Positions 44,058-54,296 are shown, numbered from the stretch's first letter. The stretch: 64,000 bases of DNA from Shewanella sp. SR44-3 (GCF_014163735.1 NZ_JACJDV010000001.1:124001-188000), one strand, 5' to 3'. Made by a program: numbers and translations. Notes: a model not told the origin generated them from the letters alone.

Positions 44058-44792
44058 GTGATCGCTAAGCTGCTGGACAATTTCGAAGAAGGTTTTCTCA
44101 ACCTGTTAATCACTATGATGACACTGCTGGTTTTTGGTGAAGTCATTGCCCGATTCTTTTTTAATACTGGGTTCCTTTGGATCCAAGAACTGACCCTGAC
44201 CCTCTGTGGTTGGTTTGTGCTTTTTGGCATGTCCTACGGCGTTAAAGTCGGCGCGCACATCGGGGTGGACGCGCTGGTGACTCGCCTGTCGCCGAGTAAA
44301 CGTAAAATCGCGGCGCTTGTCGCCTGTGGCGGATGTTTACTCTACTGCGCCTTGTTTATTAAAGGCAGTTGGGATTATTTATCTCAGATGTACCAAATTG
44401 GCATTCCCATGGAAGACATAGACTTGCCGTCAATCTTAATTGAACGCCTCGATCCGGATTTTGCTTGGGACACACTGCGTATTGATGTTGAAGATGGCGC
44501 TGTGCCGATTTGGATGTCTCAAAGCATCATCATGATAGGTTTTCTGATGCTGACTTGGCGTTTTATGGGCTTATTCAAGGCCATCTGGACCGATAAAGTC
44601 GACGGTTTTCAATTTGCCGATGAAGCCAAAGACAGCATGCACTTTGTTGACGAAGCCAAGCTTAGTACAACCCAAGTTGATAGCACCAAGCTTGATACAA
44701 GCCGGCAAAATACGATCCCGAAAAGTACAATAACAAAGAGTACAATCACCAAAAGTCCAGCCCAGAAAAACAATAATAAGGATGCCAGCTAA
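44058..44792 (+). CDS. dctQ: TRAP transporter small permease DctQ
   Basis: The four-helix small membrane subunit, 244 residues. Helices lie near residues 13-33, 47-67, 88-107 and 153-172. A loop (MEDIDLPSILIERLDPDFAWDTL) sits between the third and fourth. Start is GTG with a perfect AAGGAG 7 bases upstream. The last 65 residues are an unusual hydrophilic tail with repeated short units (KSTITKSTITKSP) and paired VDSTKLDTS-type segments. DctQ proteins usually end soon after the last helix. Its stop shares one base with the dctM start (TAATG). Confidence 0.93.
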   Translation: MIAKLLDNFEEGFLNLLITMMTLLVFGEVIARFFFNTGFLWIQELTLTLCGWFVLFGMSYGVKVGAHIGVDALVTRLSPSKRKIAALVACGGCLLYCALFIKGSWDYLSQMYQIGIPMEDIDLPSILIERLDPDFAWDTLRIDVEDGAVPIWMSQSIIMIGFLMLTWRFMGLFKAIWTDKVDGFQFADEAKDSMHFVDEAKLSTTQVDSTKLDTSRQNTIPKSTITKSTITKSPAQKNNNKDAS

Positions 44793-46189
44793 TGACCATA
44801 GCGACTTTATTTATCGCCTTGCTGGGGTGCATGTTAATTGGCATGCCCATTGCCATCGCTTTAGGCTTTTCCAGCATATTAACTATCATGTTGTTCTCTA
44901 ACGATTCATTAGCCTCAATCGTGCTTAAACTTTATGAATCTACCTCAGAGCATTACACCCTATTAGCCATTCCATTTTTTATTCTGTCTTCCGCGTTTTT
45001 ATCCACAGGCGGTGTTGCCAGACGCATCATTGATTTTGCCATGGACAGTGTGGGTCACATTCGTGGTGGCCTTGCCATGGCATCAGTCATGGCCTGCATG
45101 CTATTTGCCGCAGTTTCAGGTTCATCGCCTGCAACCGTTGCAGCCATCGGCTCCATTGTCATCGTGGGTATGGTTCGGGCAGGTTATCCTGAAAAGTTCG
45201 CCGCGGGCGTGATTACTACCTCGGGCACCTTAGGTATTTTAATCCCGCCCTCAATCGTGATGCTGGTGTATTCAGCGGCAACCGAAGTCTCAGCGGCGCG
45301 GATGTTTATGGCTGGGCTTATTCCCGGTTTAATGATGGGCGGTATTTTGATGCTAGCCATTTACATCGTGGCACGGATAAAAGGCCTGCCTTCACGGCCA
45401 TTCCCTGGGGTAAAGGTATTAGCCCTTTCCAGCGCAAAAGCCTTGGGCGGATTGGCGCTTATTATTATCGTACTTGGCTCAATTTACGGCGGCGTCGCAA
45501 GTCCTACAGAAGCGGCGGCTGTCGCCTGCGTTTATGCCTATTTCATCGCAGTTTTTGGCTATCGAGACATAGGTCCGCTTAAGGCTGTACCTTGGCGCAA
45601 ACCTCAAGAGTCCATTGCGCTAGCGGGACTGCGTAATTTGGGTTGCAGCCTGCTTGCTGTGCTAAAAACTCCCACAGATAAAGACATACGCCACGTGGTC
45701 AGAGACGGCGCTAAAGTCAGCATTATGCTGCTGTTTATCATCGCCAATGCCATGTTGTTTGCCCACGTTCTCACCACTGAGCGCATTCCCCACATGATAG
45801 CCGAAACCATCATTGGCTTTGGCTTACCGGCATGGGGATTTTTGATCATAGTCAACTTGCTACTCTTGGCGGCGGGTAACTTTATGGAGCCCTCAGCCAT
45901 TTTATTGATCATGGCACCTATTCTGTTCCCCATAGCGACTCAACTAGGGATTGATCCTATTCATCTTGGAATAATCATGGTGGTGAATATGGAGATAGGC
46001 ATGCTCACCCCCCCTGTTGGCCTCAACTTGTTTGTGACTGCGGGGATAACAGGAAAAAGTATGGGCTGGGTTATTCATGCCTGCCTGCCGTGGTTATTGC
46101 TGTTATTAGGATTTTTGATCTTAATCACTTATGTGCCACAAATATCACTCTTTCTTCCTGAATATATTGATAAATTAAACGGGTATTAG
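44792..46189 (+). CDS. dctM: TRAP transporter large permease DctM
   Basis: The large membrane subunit that carries the Na+-driven transport path, 465 residues with about 12 hydrophobic segments. Hallmarks are IPFFILSSAFLSTGGVARR near residues 57-75, FAAVSGSSPATVAAIGSI, TSGTLGILIPPSIVMLVY and the late GMLTPPVGLNLFVTAG. An insert near residues 255-315 lengthens a cytoplasmic loop relative to E. coli/Rhodobacter-type DctM, as is common in Shewanella-like DctM. It is coupled to dctQ by TAATG. Confidence 0.96.
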   Translation: MTIATLFIALLGCMLIGMPIAIALGFSSILTIMLFSNDSLASIVLKLYESTSEHYTLLAIPFFILSSAFLSTGGVARRIIDFAMDSVGHIRGGLAMASVMACMLFAAVSGSSPATVAAIGSIVIVGMVRAGYPEKFAAGVITTSGTLGILIPPSIVMLVYSAATEVSAARMFMAGLIPGLMMGGILMLAIYIVARIKGLPSRPFPGVKVLALSSAKALGGLALIIIVLGSIYGGVASPTEAAAVACVYAYFIAVFGYRDIGPLKAVPWRKPQESIALAGLRNLGCSLLAVLKTPTDKDIRHVVRDGAKVSIMLLFIIANAMLFAHVLTTERIPHMIAETIIGFGLPAWGFLIIVNLLLLAAGNFMEPSAILLIMAPILFPIATQLGIDPIHLGIIMVVNMEIGMLTPPVGLNLFVTAGITGKSMGWVIHACLPWLLLLLGFLILITYVPQISLFLPEYIDKLNGY

Positions 46190-46213
46190 ACTAAAGGATA
46201 ATTCAAAAACGTG

Positions 46214-46247
46214 ACTATGGGCGGGCGCTAAGACCCTGCCCATAGTA
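46214..46247. repeat. Inverted repeat after dctM
   Basis: ACTATGGGCGGG and CCTGCCCATAGT form a 12-bp stem (one G-T pair) with no T tract. It lies between dctM and dctB and may protect the dct message or act as a weak terminator. Confidence 0.5.
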
Positions 46248-46354
46248 GAATTACCCTAATATCCATAGTGTTAATCAGCTTGGTATACACTTATTGTTCA
46301 GCCTTACTTGAGCTAACTCCATGGTATTAGCCCAGATCCTCTAAAGGAAACTCA

Positions 46355-48196
46355 ATGACCTTTTTGACTAAGAGTCGACAACGTAAAGCATTACTCTCGC
46401 TGTTTCTCTGTCTAGGTTTAGCCGTCAGTTTAAGCATAAGTTATTGGTATTTACTCACCCAAGGCACGGCTCATATCGCGGCAACCTCAACAAAACAGCT
46501 CAATGAGCTGGTTCTTTTTTGGCGTCATGCCCTCGACCGTTATGAAACAATCCCTAAGGTACTGTCCAACAATCCCTTACTGGCCGATGCCCTAAAGGAC
46601 AATAAAAATAAAGCCAAAATAGACAAACTGAATCATTACTTGCAAGAAATACAGCAAGCGACCCATGCTTCTGATATCTATTTAATCGATGCTCAGGGGA
46701 TCACCTTAGCAGCCAGTAATTGGCAGCTAAGTGATAAATTCATTAATCAGGACTATTCCTTCAGGCCCTATTTCATTGATGCATTAAAAGGAGAACAAGG
46801 ACGTTACTACGCCGTAGGCACAGCCTCAGACAAACGCGGCTATTATTTCTCTTATCCCGTATCAAGTGCAAATGAAGTGTTAGGGGTGATTGTAGTAAAA
46901 ATGGATATAGATGCCCTAGAAAATCAAAGCCTTGGCATAGCCAATGCCAGCGGGTTTGAGTTTATGATAAGCGATCCTGACGATGTGGTGTTTCTTGCCA
47001 GTATTAACAGTTGGCGTTATGCAGCCTTAACCCCTTTGACTCAAAATAAACGCCATAAACTCAATGCATCAAAACGCTATGCCACCCGCTCAATTACCGA
47101 ATTAAGCATCAAACCTGCCTATGTAGAAGACTTTTATTCGTTCGGCTCAAGTGAGCAAGTGAGTAACGCCATGGCCATGCAAACCCAGCCTCAGGTGTTT
47201 ACTATAAACTTAGTCACCAGCCCTAAGCGTTATTTAAAAATCAGTGAAACCATGCCTGCAGCTAAGTGGCGTGTCCATATTTTGGCTCCGATGTCGCCCT
47301 TATATAACACCCTCCCAACGGCATTGTTATTGGCGGGAACCCTGTATTTATTATTTGTACTGGCCATCATTTACAGCTTTGAGCGCAGGCGTTATTACTC
47401 CCAGATGAGCAATGCAAAAGAGCAACTTGAACAAAGGGTTAAGCTTCGCACCGCAGAACTTGAGCACAGTAACCATAAGCTTAAGCATACCCAGGAAGAA
47501 TTAATCCAAGCGGCTAAACTGACCGTGATTGGCAGCTTATCTGCCAGTATCAACCATGAATTGAATCAACCCTTGGCCGCACTTAGAAGTTATGCGCAAA
47601 ATACCCAAGCCTTTATGCAACGGAATATGATAGACAAGGCTAATGAAAACATTCACATTATGATCCAGCTCACCGACAGATTAGCCGATATCATAGGTCA
47701 ATTTAAGAGTTTCACCCGTAAAAGTCAGGGCCAAGATAATGCGGTGGAAATCGCCACGACCATCACTCAAGCCCTAGTGATAGTTAAACCTGAGATTGAA
47801 AAGTGCCATATAACATTACGCACTCACTTACCCAGTGGCCGCTGTCAGATCTGGGGGGATGGCTTACGGCTGCAACAAGTCTTGGTGAATCTAATGACCA
47901 ATGCCATCGCCGCCATGGAGCACACCCAAGTTAAAACATTAGCGATTAAGGTGCGTTGTGATAATAAAATCATCATTACTATCCAAGACAGTGGCCCAGG
48001 GGTGATGGAGAGTCAACTTGACAAGATATTTGAACCCTATTTCACCACCAGTGAACGCCAAGGATTGGGCTTAGGCTTGTCGATTTCAGAGCGTATTATT
48101 GGATCTATGCAAGGCAGTATTACCGTTGAAAATGCCAGCCAAGGCGGTGCTATCTTTTCTATCATTCTGCCCGCCCACCTAATTGAGAAAGCCTAA
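46355..48196 (+). CDS. dctB: C4-dicarboxylate sensor kinase DctB
   Basis: A 613-residue membrane histidine kinase. Two transmembrane helices (about 14-35 and 322-344) flank a periplasmic Cache/PDC-type sensor domain, with a LIDAQGITLAASNW and YYAVGTASDKRGYYFSYPV pattern as in rhizobial DctB. A coiled coil leads to the His box SASINHELNQPLAALRSYAQ (His near residue 400). The ATPase domain has the N box NAIAAM, QDSGPGV and GLGLGLSI. It senses external dicarboxylate and phosphorylates DctD. Confidence 0.94.
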   Translation: MTFLTKSRQRKALLSLFLCLGLAVSLSISYWYLLTQGTAHIAATSTKQLNELVLFWRHALDRYETIPKVLSNNPLLADALKDNKNKAKIDKLNHYLQEIQQATHASDIYLIDAQGITLAASNWQLSDKFINQDYSFRPYFIDALKGEQGRYYAVGTASDKRGYYFSYPVSSANEVLGVIVVKMDIDALENQSLGIANASGFEFMISDPDDVVFLASINSWRYAALTPLTQNKRHKLNASKRYATRSITELSIKPAYVEDFYSFGSSEQVSNAMAMQTQPQVFTINLVTSPKRYLKISETMPAAKWRVHILAPMSPLYNTLPTALLLAGTLYLLFVLAIIYSFERRRYYSQMSNAKEQLEQRVKLRTAELEHSNHKLKHTQEELIQAAKLTVIGSLSASINHELNQPLAALRSYAQNTQAFMQRNMIDKANENIHIMIQLTDRLADIIGQFKSFTRKSQGQDNAVEIATTITQALVIVKPEIEKCHITLRTHLPSGRCQIWGDGLRLQQVLVNLMTNAIAAMEHTQVKTLAIKVRCDNKIIITIQDSGPGVMESQLDKIFEPYFTTSERQGLGLGLSISERIIGSMQGSITVENASQGGAIFSIILPAHLIEKA

Positions 48197-48200
48197 CGCT

Positions 48201-49568
48201 ATGGAACATCTTGCAAACCTTGATAGCTATTCAGTCCTTATCGTCGATGATGAATCTGCCATAGGCACAGTGCTGGTGCAGCTGTTTGAGCTTGAGGGCA
48301 TCAAAGCCATCGCCACCACAGCTCCGACTCAGGTGGCGGTGAATATTCATCCCCATTGGGCTGGGGTGATAATTTCAGATATGGCGATGCCACAACTCGA
48401 TGGATTAAGTCTTTTTTTACAGATAAAACAAATAGATAAAGATTTACCTTTTATTCTTCTCACAGGATTTGCCGACATTTACATGGCCGTTAACGCGGTT
48501 AAACGAGGAGTCTATGATTTTCTTGAAAAACCCTTTAATAATGAGCATTTACTCGACGTCACCAAACGAGCACTAGAGAAGCGCCAGCTCACCTTAGAAA
48601 ACCGCGCCCTTAAAAAAGCGCTCGATGCCCACCAAGCTCCAGGTCCAAGAATTTTAGGTGTTAGCCCTAGCATCACCAAGATGCGCACCATAATAGACAA
48701 GGTCATTAATGCTCCCGCCGATGTGTTGCTTGAAGGTGAAACAGGCACAGGCAAAGAGTTGGTCGCTCGCTACTTACACGACCATAGCCTGAGAGCACAA
48801 GCCAATTTTGTTGCCATTAATTGCGGCGCGATTCCGGAGAACCTCATTGAAAGTGAGCTCTTTGGCGCTGAAGCTGGGGCGTATACTGGTATCGATAAAC
48901 TCAGGATCGGCAAGTTCGAATACGCCAATGGCGGCACCTTATTTCTCGATGAAATCGAAAGTACGCCCATGAGCCTGCAAGTAAAGCTGCTGCGGGTACT
49001 TGAGGACAGACAAGTGGAGCGCCTTGGATCAAATAAACCCATTAAACTCAATATCCGCGTGATTGCCGCCACTAAAGTTGATCTTTCAGCCCTTTGCCGC
49101 CAAGGCTTGTTTCGTGAGGATTTATTCTACCGCCTGGCCCTCGTTACCTTAACCATACCAGCGCTGCGAGAACGCCGAGAAGATATTCAGCTGCTATTTT
49201 TGCATTTTGCCCGTATCGCCTCAGCCCGCTACCACATGGCCCTAGTGCCGCTAAATCCTGAACAAAGCACCCAGCTTACCGCTCACTCTTGGCCCGGCAA
49301 TGTGCGCGAGCTAAGAAATTTAGCCGAACGATATGTGCTGCTGGGAGCCGATACCGCCTTTGGCATTGAACTCAACCAAGAGAGCGTTCGCGCCAGTATG
49401 TCACTGAGTCAGCGAGTGGAGTTTTTCGAGAAGTTATTAATTGAAGATGCGCTAGCAAACAATAATGGCAGCATAAAACTCACCATGGAGCAATTAGCTC
49501 TGCCCCGCAAAACCTTGTATGACAAGATGCAAAAATTTGCCTTAGACAGAAAACACTTTTTAAGTTGA
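48201..49568 (+). CDS. dctD: Sigma-54 activator DctD
   Basis: A 455-residue NtrC-family response regulator that switches on dctP. The receiver domain (residues 8-125) has IVDDES, the acceptor Asp in IISDMAMP and a Lys in FLEKPFN. The AAA+ domain has Walker A GETGTGKE, Walker B GGTLFLDEIE and an R-finger region. A Fis-type helix-turn-helix lies at the C-terminus (KLTMEQLALPRKTLYDKMQKF). The sigma-54 contact loop reads GAYTGI where GAFTGA is usual. The frame opens at TTG 48183. The ATG at 48201, 4 bases after the dctB stop, is the more natural start. Confidence 0.94.
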   Translation: MEHLANLDSYSVLIVDDESAIGTVLVQLFELEGIKAIATTAPTQVAVNIHPHWAGVIISDMAMPQLDGLSLFLQIKQIDKDLPFILLTGFADIYMAVNAVKRGVYDFLEKPFNNEHLLDVTKRALEKRQLTLENRALKKALDAHQAPGPRILGVSPSITKMRTIIDKVINAPADVLLEGETGTGKELVARYLHDHSLRAQANFVAINCGAIPENLIESELFGAEAGAYTGIDKLRIGKFEYANGGTLFLDEIESTPMSLQVKLLRVLEDRQVERLGSNKPIKLNIRVIAATKVDLSALCRQGLFREDLFYRLALVTLTIPALRERREDIQLLFLHFARIASARYHMALVPLNPEQSTQLTAHSWPGNVRELRNLAERYVLLGADTAFGIELNQESVRASMSLSQRVEFFEKLLIEDALANNNGSIKLTMEQLALPRKTLYDKMQKFALDRKHFLS

Positions 49569-49732
49569 GGTTTAGATTTAGCTAACTACCACAGATATTC
49601 AATGTAAAAGCACGACCTTTTAATAATTGATATACCACATAGATAGTGGCATATCTGTTGATATTGAATACACTGCTCTATGACTACAAAACATTGTTGT
49701 TGAGGCGTGAAATTTGGAACGTTCTAGTTAAT

Positions 49733-51643
49733 TTATTCAATAATTAACGAGCATGCTTCACGCCCATAGATATCACCTAAAGCATTATTAAGAACAGTCG
49801 AGACCATGCTTGTTGATGTTTGTTCTTTGAACAATTTCTGAAGCTTCTTTTCATACTCTTGATATATATCCGAAGAATATGCCTTATTTTTTGCCATTGC
49901 AGAAATAAGCATCATTTTATGAATATCACTATTCGGTTCCTCAAGAGCAAGCGCTAGTAGCCTATCAAAAATATGCCTTTCTCCATACAAAGTGCTCGCT
50001 CCATCTTCAATGTTACATGCTAATGAGAGTGCTAAACAACTCTCATTAGCGTCAACATAATGAGCAAATAAGTCAGGAGTTATTTGGCTGGCGCTAACAA
50101 GCCCGTTAGCTAATTTAACTGAATAACTTTCCGTTATATAAAGGCAAGCTTCATCCACAAGTTGTTTTAAAGCCAATGATGGTTGTTCAGGGTTGAATTC
50201 AACAGTAATGGTTTTTACTTGTTGAGGAACAGTCGGCTCAAATATGCGAAACTCCATTCTCCATATATCCAAATCAGCATAAAGATGTGGAAGTACAATT
50301 ATGTCACATGGCATTTGCTCTGTTAGTTTGATGGCCCAATCTACTTCATGGCGTTTTGCACAAAAAACAAAACCTGCATTTGCAAAAAATGGCACTACCA
50401 TGGTAGCTTGCCCATTAGTTTCCAAGTTCAATTTATCGCAAAAAGACAGAGGAACACCACGGCAGATGCTGCCTTCTTCATTCGTTTTTTGTATGATTAT
50501 TTCATCATGATTTTCTTTGAGTGAGCAACTACCCGAAGTGGTAAGAATAGTAAAAGGCTTGCTCATTTTAGCTGGTATAATATTGTCTACTGAATTTAAT
50601 TTATGTAACCAAATGGGCTTTGTAATAGGCATCAAAGTTACCTTAGGTGGTTCATTATCTTCTACAGGACCGAAGTCCATCATCAAATTGTCTAATTCAT
50701 CACTCCAATAGTTCAATCCTTCTTTCCAATCTGATCGTTTTTGCATAAATAGAGCTTCAACAAGAGATTTAGCTTCCTGATATCTTTTTAATTCAATGAA
50801 AGCTTTTATCAAATTGTTCCCAACTGAAAAACCATGTTGTTCGATATTGAAATGCGGCACTACGACTGTAAGGATGTCTTCAATATGCCCTTTTAGTCCA
50901 AGATCTCCACTTATTTGCTGTAGCACTTGTGAATTTGGATTTTTAGCTCGCAGAAAAACTTCCTCGTAACAAGAAATTGCAACATCCTTATCTCCACGTT
51001 CCAGAGATTCACGAGCTAACCACAAATGTGGCCTCCAGGCACCAGAAAGCTTACTGACTTTTGTAAGCGCATCAATATAAGCAGGTTTCCCTCCCCGTTC
51101 ATGATGAATGACGGAGTACCAATCAAGAGCATTATCTTGATTAGGATCTAGTTCAAGTGCACTCCATAAAATCGTTTCTGCCGTGCCATGCTCATTACGC
51201 ATAGCGTAAACCTTAGCCAAGTTAGTAAGTAACACCCCTGATCCGCCAATAACACTCATGGTTTCCTTTAGAATTTTCTCTGCTTGCTTTAGGCATTTAT
51301 TTTTCATTAATACAATTGCATAAATGCAAGCACTTCGTTCTTTATTTGGGTCTATCTCATACAGGCGCGCGCTCGCGTCTTGAAGGTGTACCTCAAACCC
51401 GTCATCCAGCCCTGATAGGATCATGCTATAAAGTTCATCAGGGTTATCACGATTTTTCTCTAGGTTTCCGATCAAGACACTGTCTAGCCAAACGTTCCGA
51501 TCAATATGAATCTCACGACCGTATTCATCATGAACCTTAACTAGGTTATCTTTTGATTGCGTTTTACCTAAGTCAGAACAACTCGGTTCTTCGATATTTT
51601 TTTTATTACTTTTTCCACTAAATAGTTTTTTAAAAAAACTCAT
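49733..51643 (-). CDS. AT-rich TPR-repeat protein of unknown function
   Basis: This 636-residue protein is unlike its neighbours in base and codon use, being clearly richer in A and T. The N-terminus is short and basic (MSFFKKLFSGKSNKK). The middle (about residues 80-300) reads as helical TPR-like repeats: CIYAIVLMKNKCLKQAEKILKE, VYAMRNEHGTAETILWSALELDPNQDNAL, LWLARESLERGDKDVAISCYEEVF. The C-terminal half has no motif I recognise. The open frame starts at 51682. The ATG at 51643 is chosen because AAGGA lies 7 bases upstream. There is no signal peptide. It lies between dctD and an unrelated MFS gene. It is probably acquired by transfer, and its function is unknown. Confidence 0.7.
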   Translation of the reverse strand: MSFFKKLFSGKSNKKNIEEPSCSDLGKTQSKDNLVKVHDEYGREIHIDRNVWLDSVLIGNLEKNRDNPDELYSMILSGLDDGFEVHLQDASARLYEIDPNKERSACIYAIVLMKNKCLKQAEKILKETMSVIGGSGVLLTNLAKVYAMRNEHGTAETILWSALELDPNQDNALDWYSVIHHERGGKPAYIDALTKVSKLSGAWRPHLWLARESLERGDKDVAISCYEEVFLRAKNPNSQVLQQISGDLGLKGHIEDILTVVVPHFNIEQHGFSVGNNLIKAFIELKRYQEAKSLVEALFMQKRSDWKEGLNYWSDELDNLMMDFGPVEDNEPPKVTLMPITKPIWLHKLNSVDNIIPAKMSKPFTILTTSGSCSLKENHDEIIIQKTNEEGSICRGVPLSFCDKLNLETNGQATMVVPFFANAGFVFCAKRHEVDWAIKLTEQMPCDIIVLPHLYADLDIWRMEFRIFEPTVPQQVKTITVEFNPEQPSLALKQLVDEACLYITESYSVKLANGLVSASQITPDLFAHYVDANESCLALSLACNIEDGASTLYGERHIFDRLLALALEEPNSDIHKMMLISAMAKNKAYSSDIYQEYEKKLQKLFKEQTSTSMVSTVLNNALGDIYGREACSLIIE

Positions 51644-51701
51644 GAACATTCCTTGTATTAAATTATCCGATTTAAACTTCAAAAAATTGAATTTATATGA
51701 G

Positions 51702-53000
51702 TTAAGCGCATTTTTGATATTTGCTTAGTCTCACTATTGCAAGTAGCAACAACAGCATGATGACAACTGAGCCTAATACCACTCCTGGCCACAGGGCTTG
51801 TTGCCAAAATACCATAAGATAAGGCCCGCCCAAGGCGGCGCCTAAGTAGTAACTGCATAAATACAGCGCGGTCGCCTTCGCCCTGTGACTTTGAGCCCGA
51901 ATGGCCACAAAGGCATTGCAGCAACTGTGGGTGAGGAAGAATCCCGCTGCTGTAAGTAAAAAACCGACCACTATCATGAACAAAGTATTGAATAATGTCA
52001 GCACACTGCCCAGCAGCATTAAGCCTAAGGCCAGTTGAAATAACGGCAAGCTGCCAAATTTAGCTATCCAGCGGGCAGACAAATAAGAGGTCAGAGTGCC
52101 GCTTAAATAACACAGGAAAATCAAGGTCGCTTGAAAGCGGCTTAGGCCGTAGGGGGCTGCCATTAAGTGCAGCTGAATAAAACTAAATTGATTCACCATC
52201 ACAAAGAAAGCTAAGCCGCCAATGATGAAGGCAAGCCGCATTTGCTTATCACTTAAGTGGTATAAAAAGCCTGCGATATCTTGAGCTAACTTGGCTTTTT
52301 GACTCAAGCCTTGAACTTGAGTCGCCACTGGGTTCAGCACCGCTTGGCTCGCATTGGGGCTAACTTGGGTGCTAAATAACCGTTCCGCGGTACTCTCTAA
52401 CCCCTTAAGGGATGCATCACGGTTTGAGGTTAACGGCCAAGTTTTAACCCTGAGCAAATACTGCACTAATCCAACACCTAACAACGTCATAATAAACAGT
52501 ATTATCATGCTCTGTTGCCAGTCAAAATACTGGGACAATACCCCGCCGACAATCCGCCCTAAAATCCCGCCAAAGCTATTGGCCATGATGTAAATAGCCG
52601 CCGCCTTTAAGATGAATACCGCGGATAATTGCTCTTTCATATACGCCATGGCAATTGCGGGAACGCCTGCCAGTAATACGCCCTGTAACAGACGAATCGC
52701 CACTAAATCATCAAAGTTTTGCACTAGAATAAGCAGCAGATTTGAGCTCACTAATAACCACAAGGTGATGATAATCGGTCCCTGTCTGCCGACTCTATCT
52801 GAAATCAAGGCAAACATAAGCAAGGAAAAAGCGAGGCTAAAACTTGTGGCCGATAATACCAAGGCAGCATTGGCACCACTCACCTTAAAATGCTCCGCAA
52901 TAGAAGGCAGCATGCCTTGCATCAGGTACAGATTAATGTAAATGACCACGGAGGCGATGCACAGCCCCCAGATCAATCGCCTTGGATTTACGTCATTCAA
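51702..53000 (-). CDS. MFS transporter, YnfM-like
   Basis: A 432-residue major facilitator with about 12 hydrophobic helices. The conserved cytoplasmic loop between helices 2 and 3 reads FALISDRVGRQGP, the MFS GxxxDRxGRR-type motif. A longer central loop (about residues 190-240) joins the two halves. It looks like the YnfM/sugar-efflux-like group, with substrate unknown. It starts 4 bases after the ybaY stop, so it is probably the last gene of tesB-ybaY-mfs. The downstream TPR gene has a different base composition and is probably a separate unit. Confidence 0.85.
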   Translation of the reverse strand: MNDVNPRRLIWGLCIASVVIYINLYLMQGMLPSIAEHFKVSGANAALVLSATSFSLAFSLLMFALISDRVGRQGPIIITLWLLVSSNLLLILVQNFDDLVAIRLLQGVLLAGVPAIAMAYMKEQLSAVFILKAAAIYIMANSFGGILGRIVGGVLSQYFDWQQSMIILFIMTLLGVGLVQYLLRVKTWPLTSNRDASLKGLESTAERLFSTQVSPNASQAVLNPVATQVQGLSQKAKLAQDIAGFLYHLSDKQMRLAFIIGGLAFFVMVNQFSFIQLHLMAAPYGLSRFQATLIFLCYLSGTLTSYLSARWIAKFGSLPLFQLALGLMLLGSVLTLFNTLFMIVVGFLLTAAGFFLTHSCCNAFVAIRAQSHRAKATALYLCSYYLGAALGGPYLMVFWQQALWPGVVLGSVVIMLLLLLAIVRLSKYQKCA

Positions 53001-53004
53001 TGAA

Positions 53005-53436
53005 TTAATGCACCTGCTTCATGACAACTTCAGTGGTGAACTTATCGTTATGGATAACCCTAAACTTCTCATAGGTTTGAAACAGTGCTTTGCCTTGATA
53101 GGTTATCATGGCCACCACACCATAATCGGTGTTTTTCTCTATGCTGTTGGCGGGAAAAATAAACTTAAAAGGGACTGGCGCTCTGGCAATATCGAAGGTT
53201 TTCTGTGAAATAATGCGGTTTGGGGTATTAAAATCAATCACGGCAATATTAATTTTACAGCCTTGAGGCAACATAATGCGCTCTAAATACCCTGCATAGC
53301 CGTTAACCACCACTGGCGGCTCAGGCTTTACTGTCACGCAGCCTGCAAGTAGCACTAAGCTAAGCAGTAATGCCATAGATGTCTTGATGACGTTCATCCC
53401 AGTGGCTACCCTGTTACATAATCTGATTAATATCAT
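53005..53436 (-). CDS. ybaY: YbaY-like small lipoprotein
   Basis: A 143-residue lipoprotein with lipobox LLAGC followed by [11 protein letters not shown] and a single beta-rich YbaY/YscW-like domain ([28 protein letters not shown]). Position +2 after the Cys is Val, so the Lol system should move it to the outer membrane. The start at 53436 shares ATGA with the tesB stop and has AAGGATG upstream. The internal ATG at 53397 would give a more typical 20-residue signal. E. coli ybaY also lies beside tesB, which supports the name. Confidence 0.8.
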   Translation of the reverse strand: MILIRLCNRVATGMNVIKTSMALLLSLVLLAGCVTVKPEPPVVVNGYAGYLERIMLPQGCKINIAVIDFNTPNRIISQKTFDIARAPVPFKFIFPANSIEKNTDYGVVAMITYQGKALFQTYEKFRVIHNDKFTTEVVMKQVH

Positions 53437-54296
53437 GCTGTTTTCATCCTTATCATGCCTTCTTGAGTACAAGATGCCACCAAATGACCTTGGGTGTTGA
53501 AAAACTGGCCTTTCACAAAACCGCGGCCACCACTGGCGTTGGTGCTTTCTATGCTATAAAGCAGCCATTCATCGAGTTTAAAGGGGCGATGAAACCACAT
53601 TGAATGATCTATGGTTGCCATCCGAATGCCGGGCGTTAAATAGGAAACACCGTGGGGCTGAGTGGCTGTGATTAGAAAGTTAAAATCCGAGGCATAAGCC
53701 AATAAATATGCCTGCATATTGGGATCGAAGGGCAAATTACCATTGGCCTTTAACCACACATAACGCTTAGGCTCAGTGATTTTTGGCGAGACAGGGTGCA
53801 CCGGCTCCACCACTCGCATTTCTATGGGGGTGTCAGCTAAAAACTTGGCTAACATTTTAGGTGGTACTTTATCTCCCATGGTCATGGCAAGCTCGCGCTG
53901 ATTGAGTATACCCTCAGGGCCTGGCACACTTGGCATCTCGCTTTGGTGTTCAAAACCGATTTCTGGGGTTTGAAATGAGCAGGTCATGTAAAAAATGGGC
54001 TGACCTTTTTGAATGGCTTTGACTCGCCTTGCGCTAAAGCTGCCACCATCACGCATGATTTCTACGTCATAAACGATAGGTAATTTTTCATCACCTGCGC
54101 GCAGAAAATAAGAGTGCAACGAATGCACAGCACGGTCATCTGCCACCGTCTGTTTAGCAGCGCTTAAGGCTTGGCCCATCACTTGACCACCAAATACATG
54201 ACCAAAACCCAAATCTTGGCTTTGGCCGCGATAAAGGCCCATTTCAAGTTGCTCAAGGGATAACAATGACACCAAATCGTCCAATACTTGACTCAT
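53433..54296 (-). CDS. tesB: Acyl-CoA thioesterase II
   Basis: TesB hydrolyses medium- and long-chain acyl-CoA. It has 287 residues (E. coli 286) with a double hot-dog fold. The second half carries the active-site region, with Asp in YASDFNFL, the [10 protein letters not shown] strand and Gln in SCTQEGMIR, matching the E. coli Asp/Thr/Gln triad positions. The first half has [16 protein letters not shown]. It is coupled by ATGA to the ybaY-like lipoprotein gene. Confidence 0.96.
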   Translation of the reverse strand: MSQVLDDLVSLLSLEQLEMGLYRGQSQDLGFGHVFGGQVMGQALSAAKQTVADDRAVHSLHSYFLRAGDEKLPIVYDVEIMRDGGSFSARRVKAIQKGQPIFYMTCSFQTPEIGFEHQSEMPSVPGPEGILNQRELAMTMGDKVPPKMLAKFLADTPIEMRVVEPVHPVSPKITEPKRYVWLKANGNLPFDPNMQAYLLAYASDFNFLITATQPHGVSYLTPGIRMATIDHSMWFHRPFKLDEWLLYSIESTNASGGRGFVKGQFFNTQGHLVASCTQEGMIRMKTA

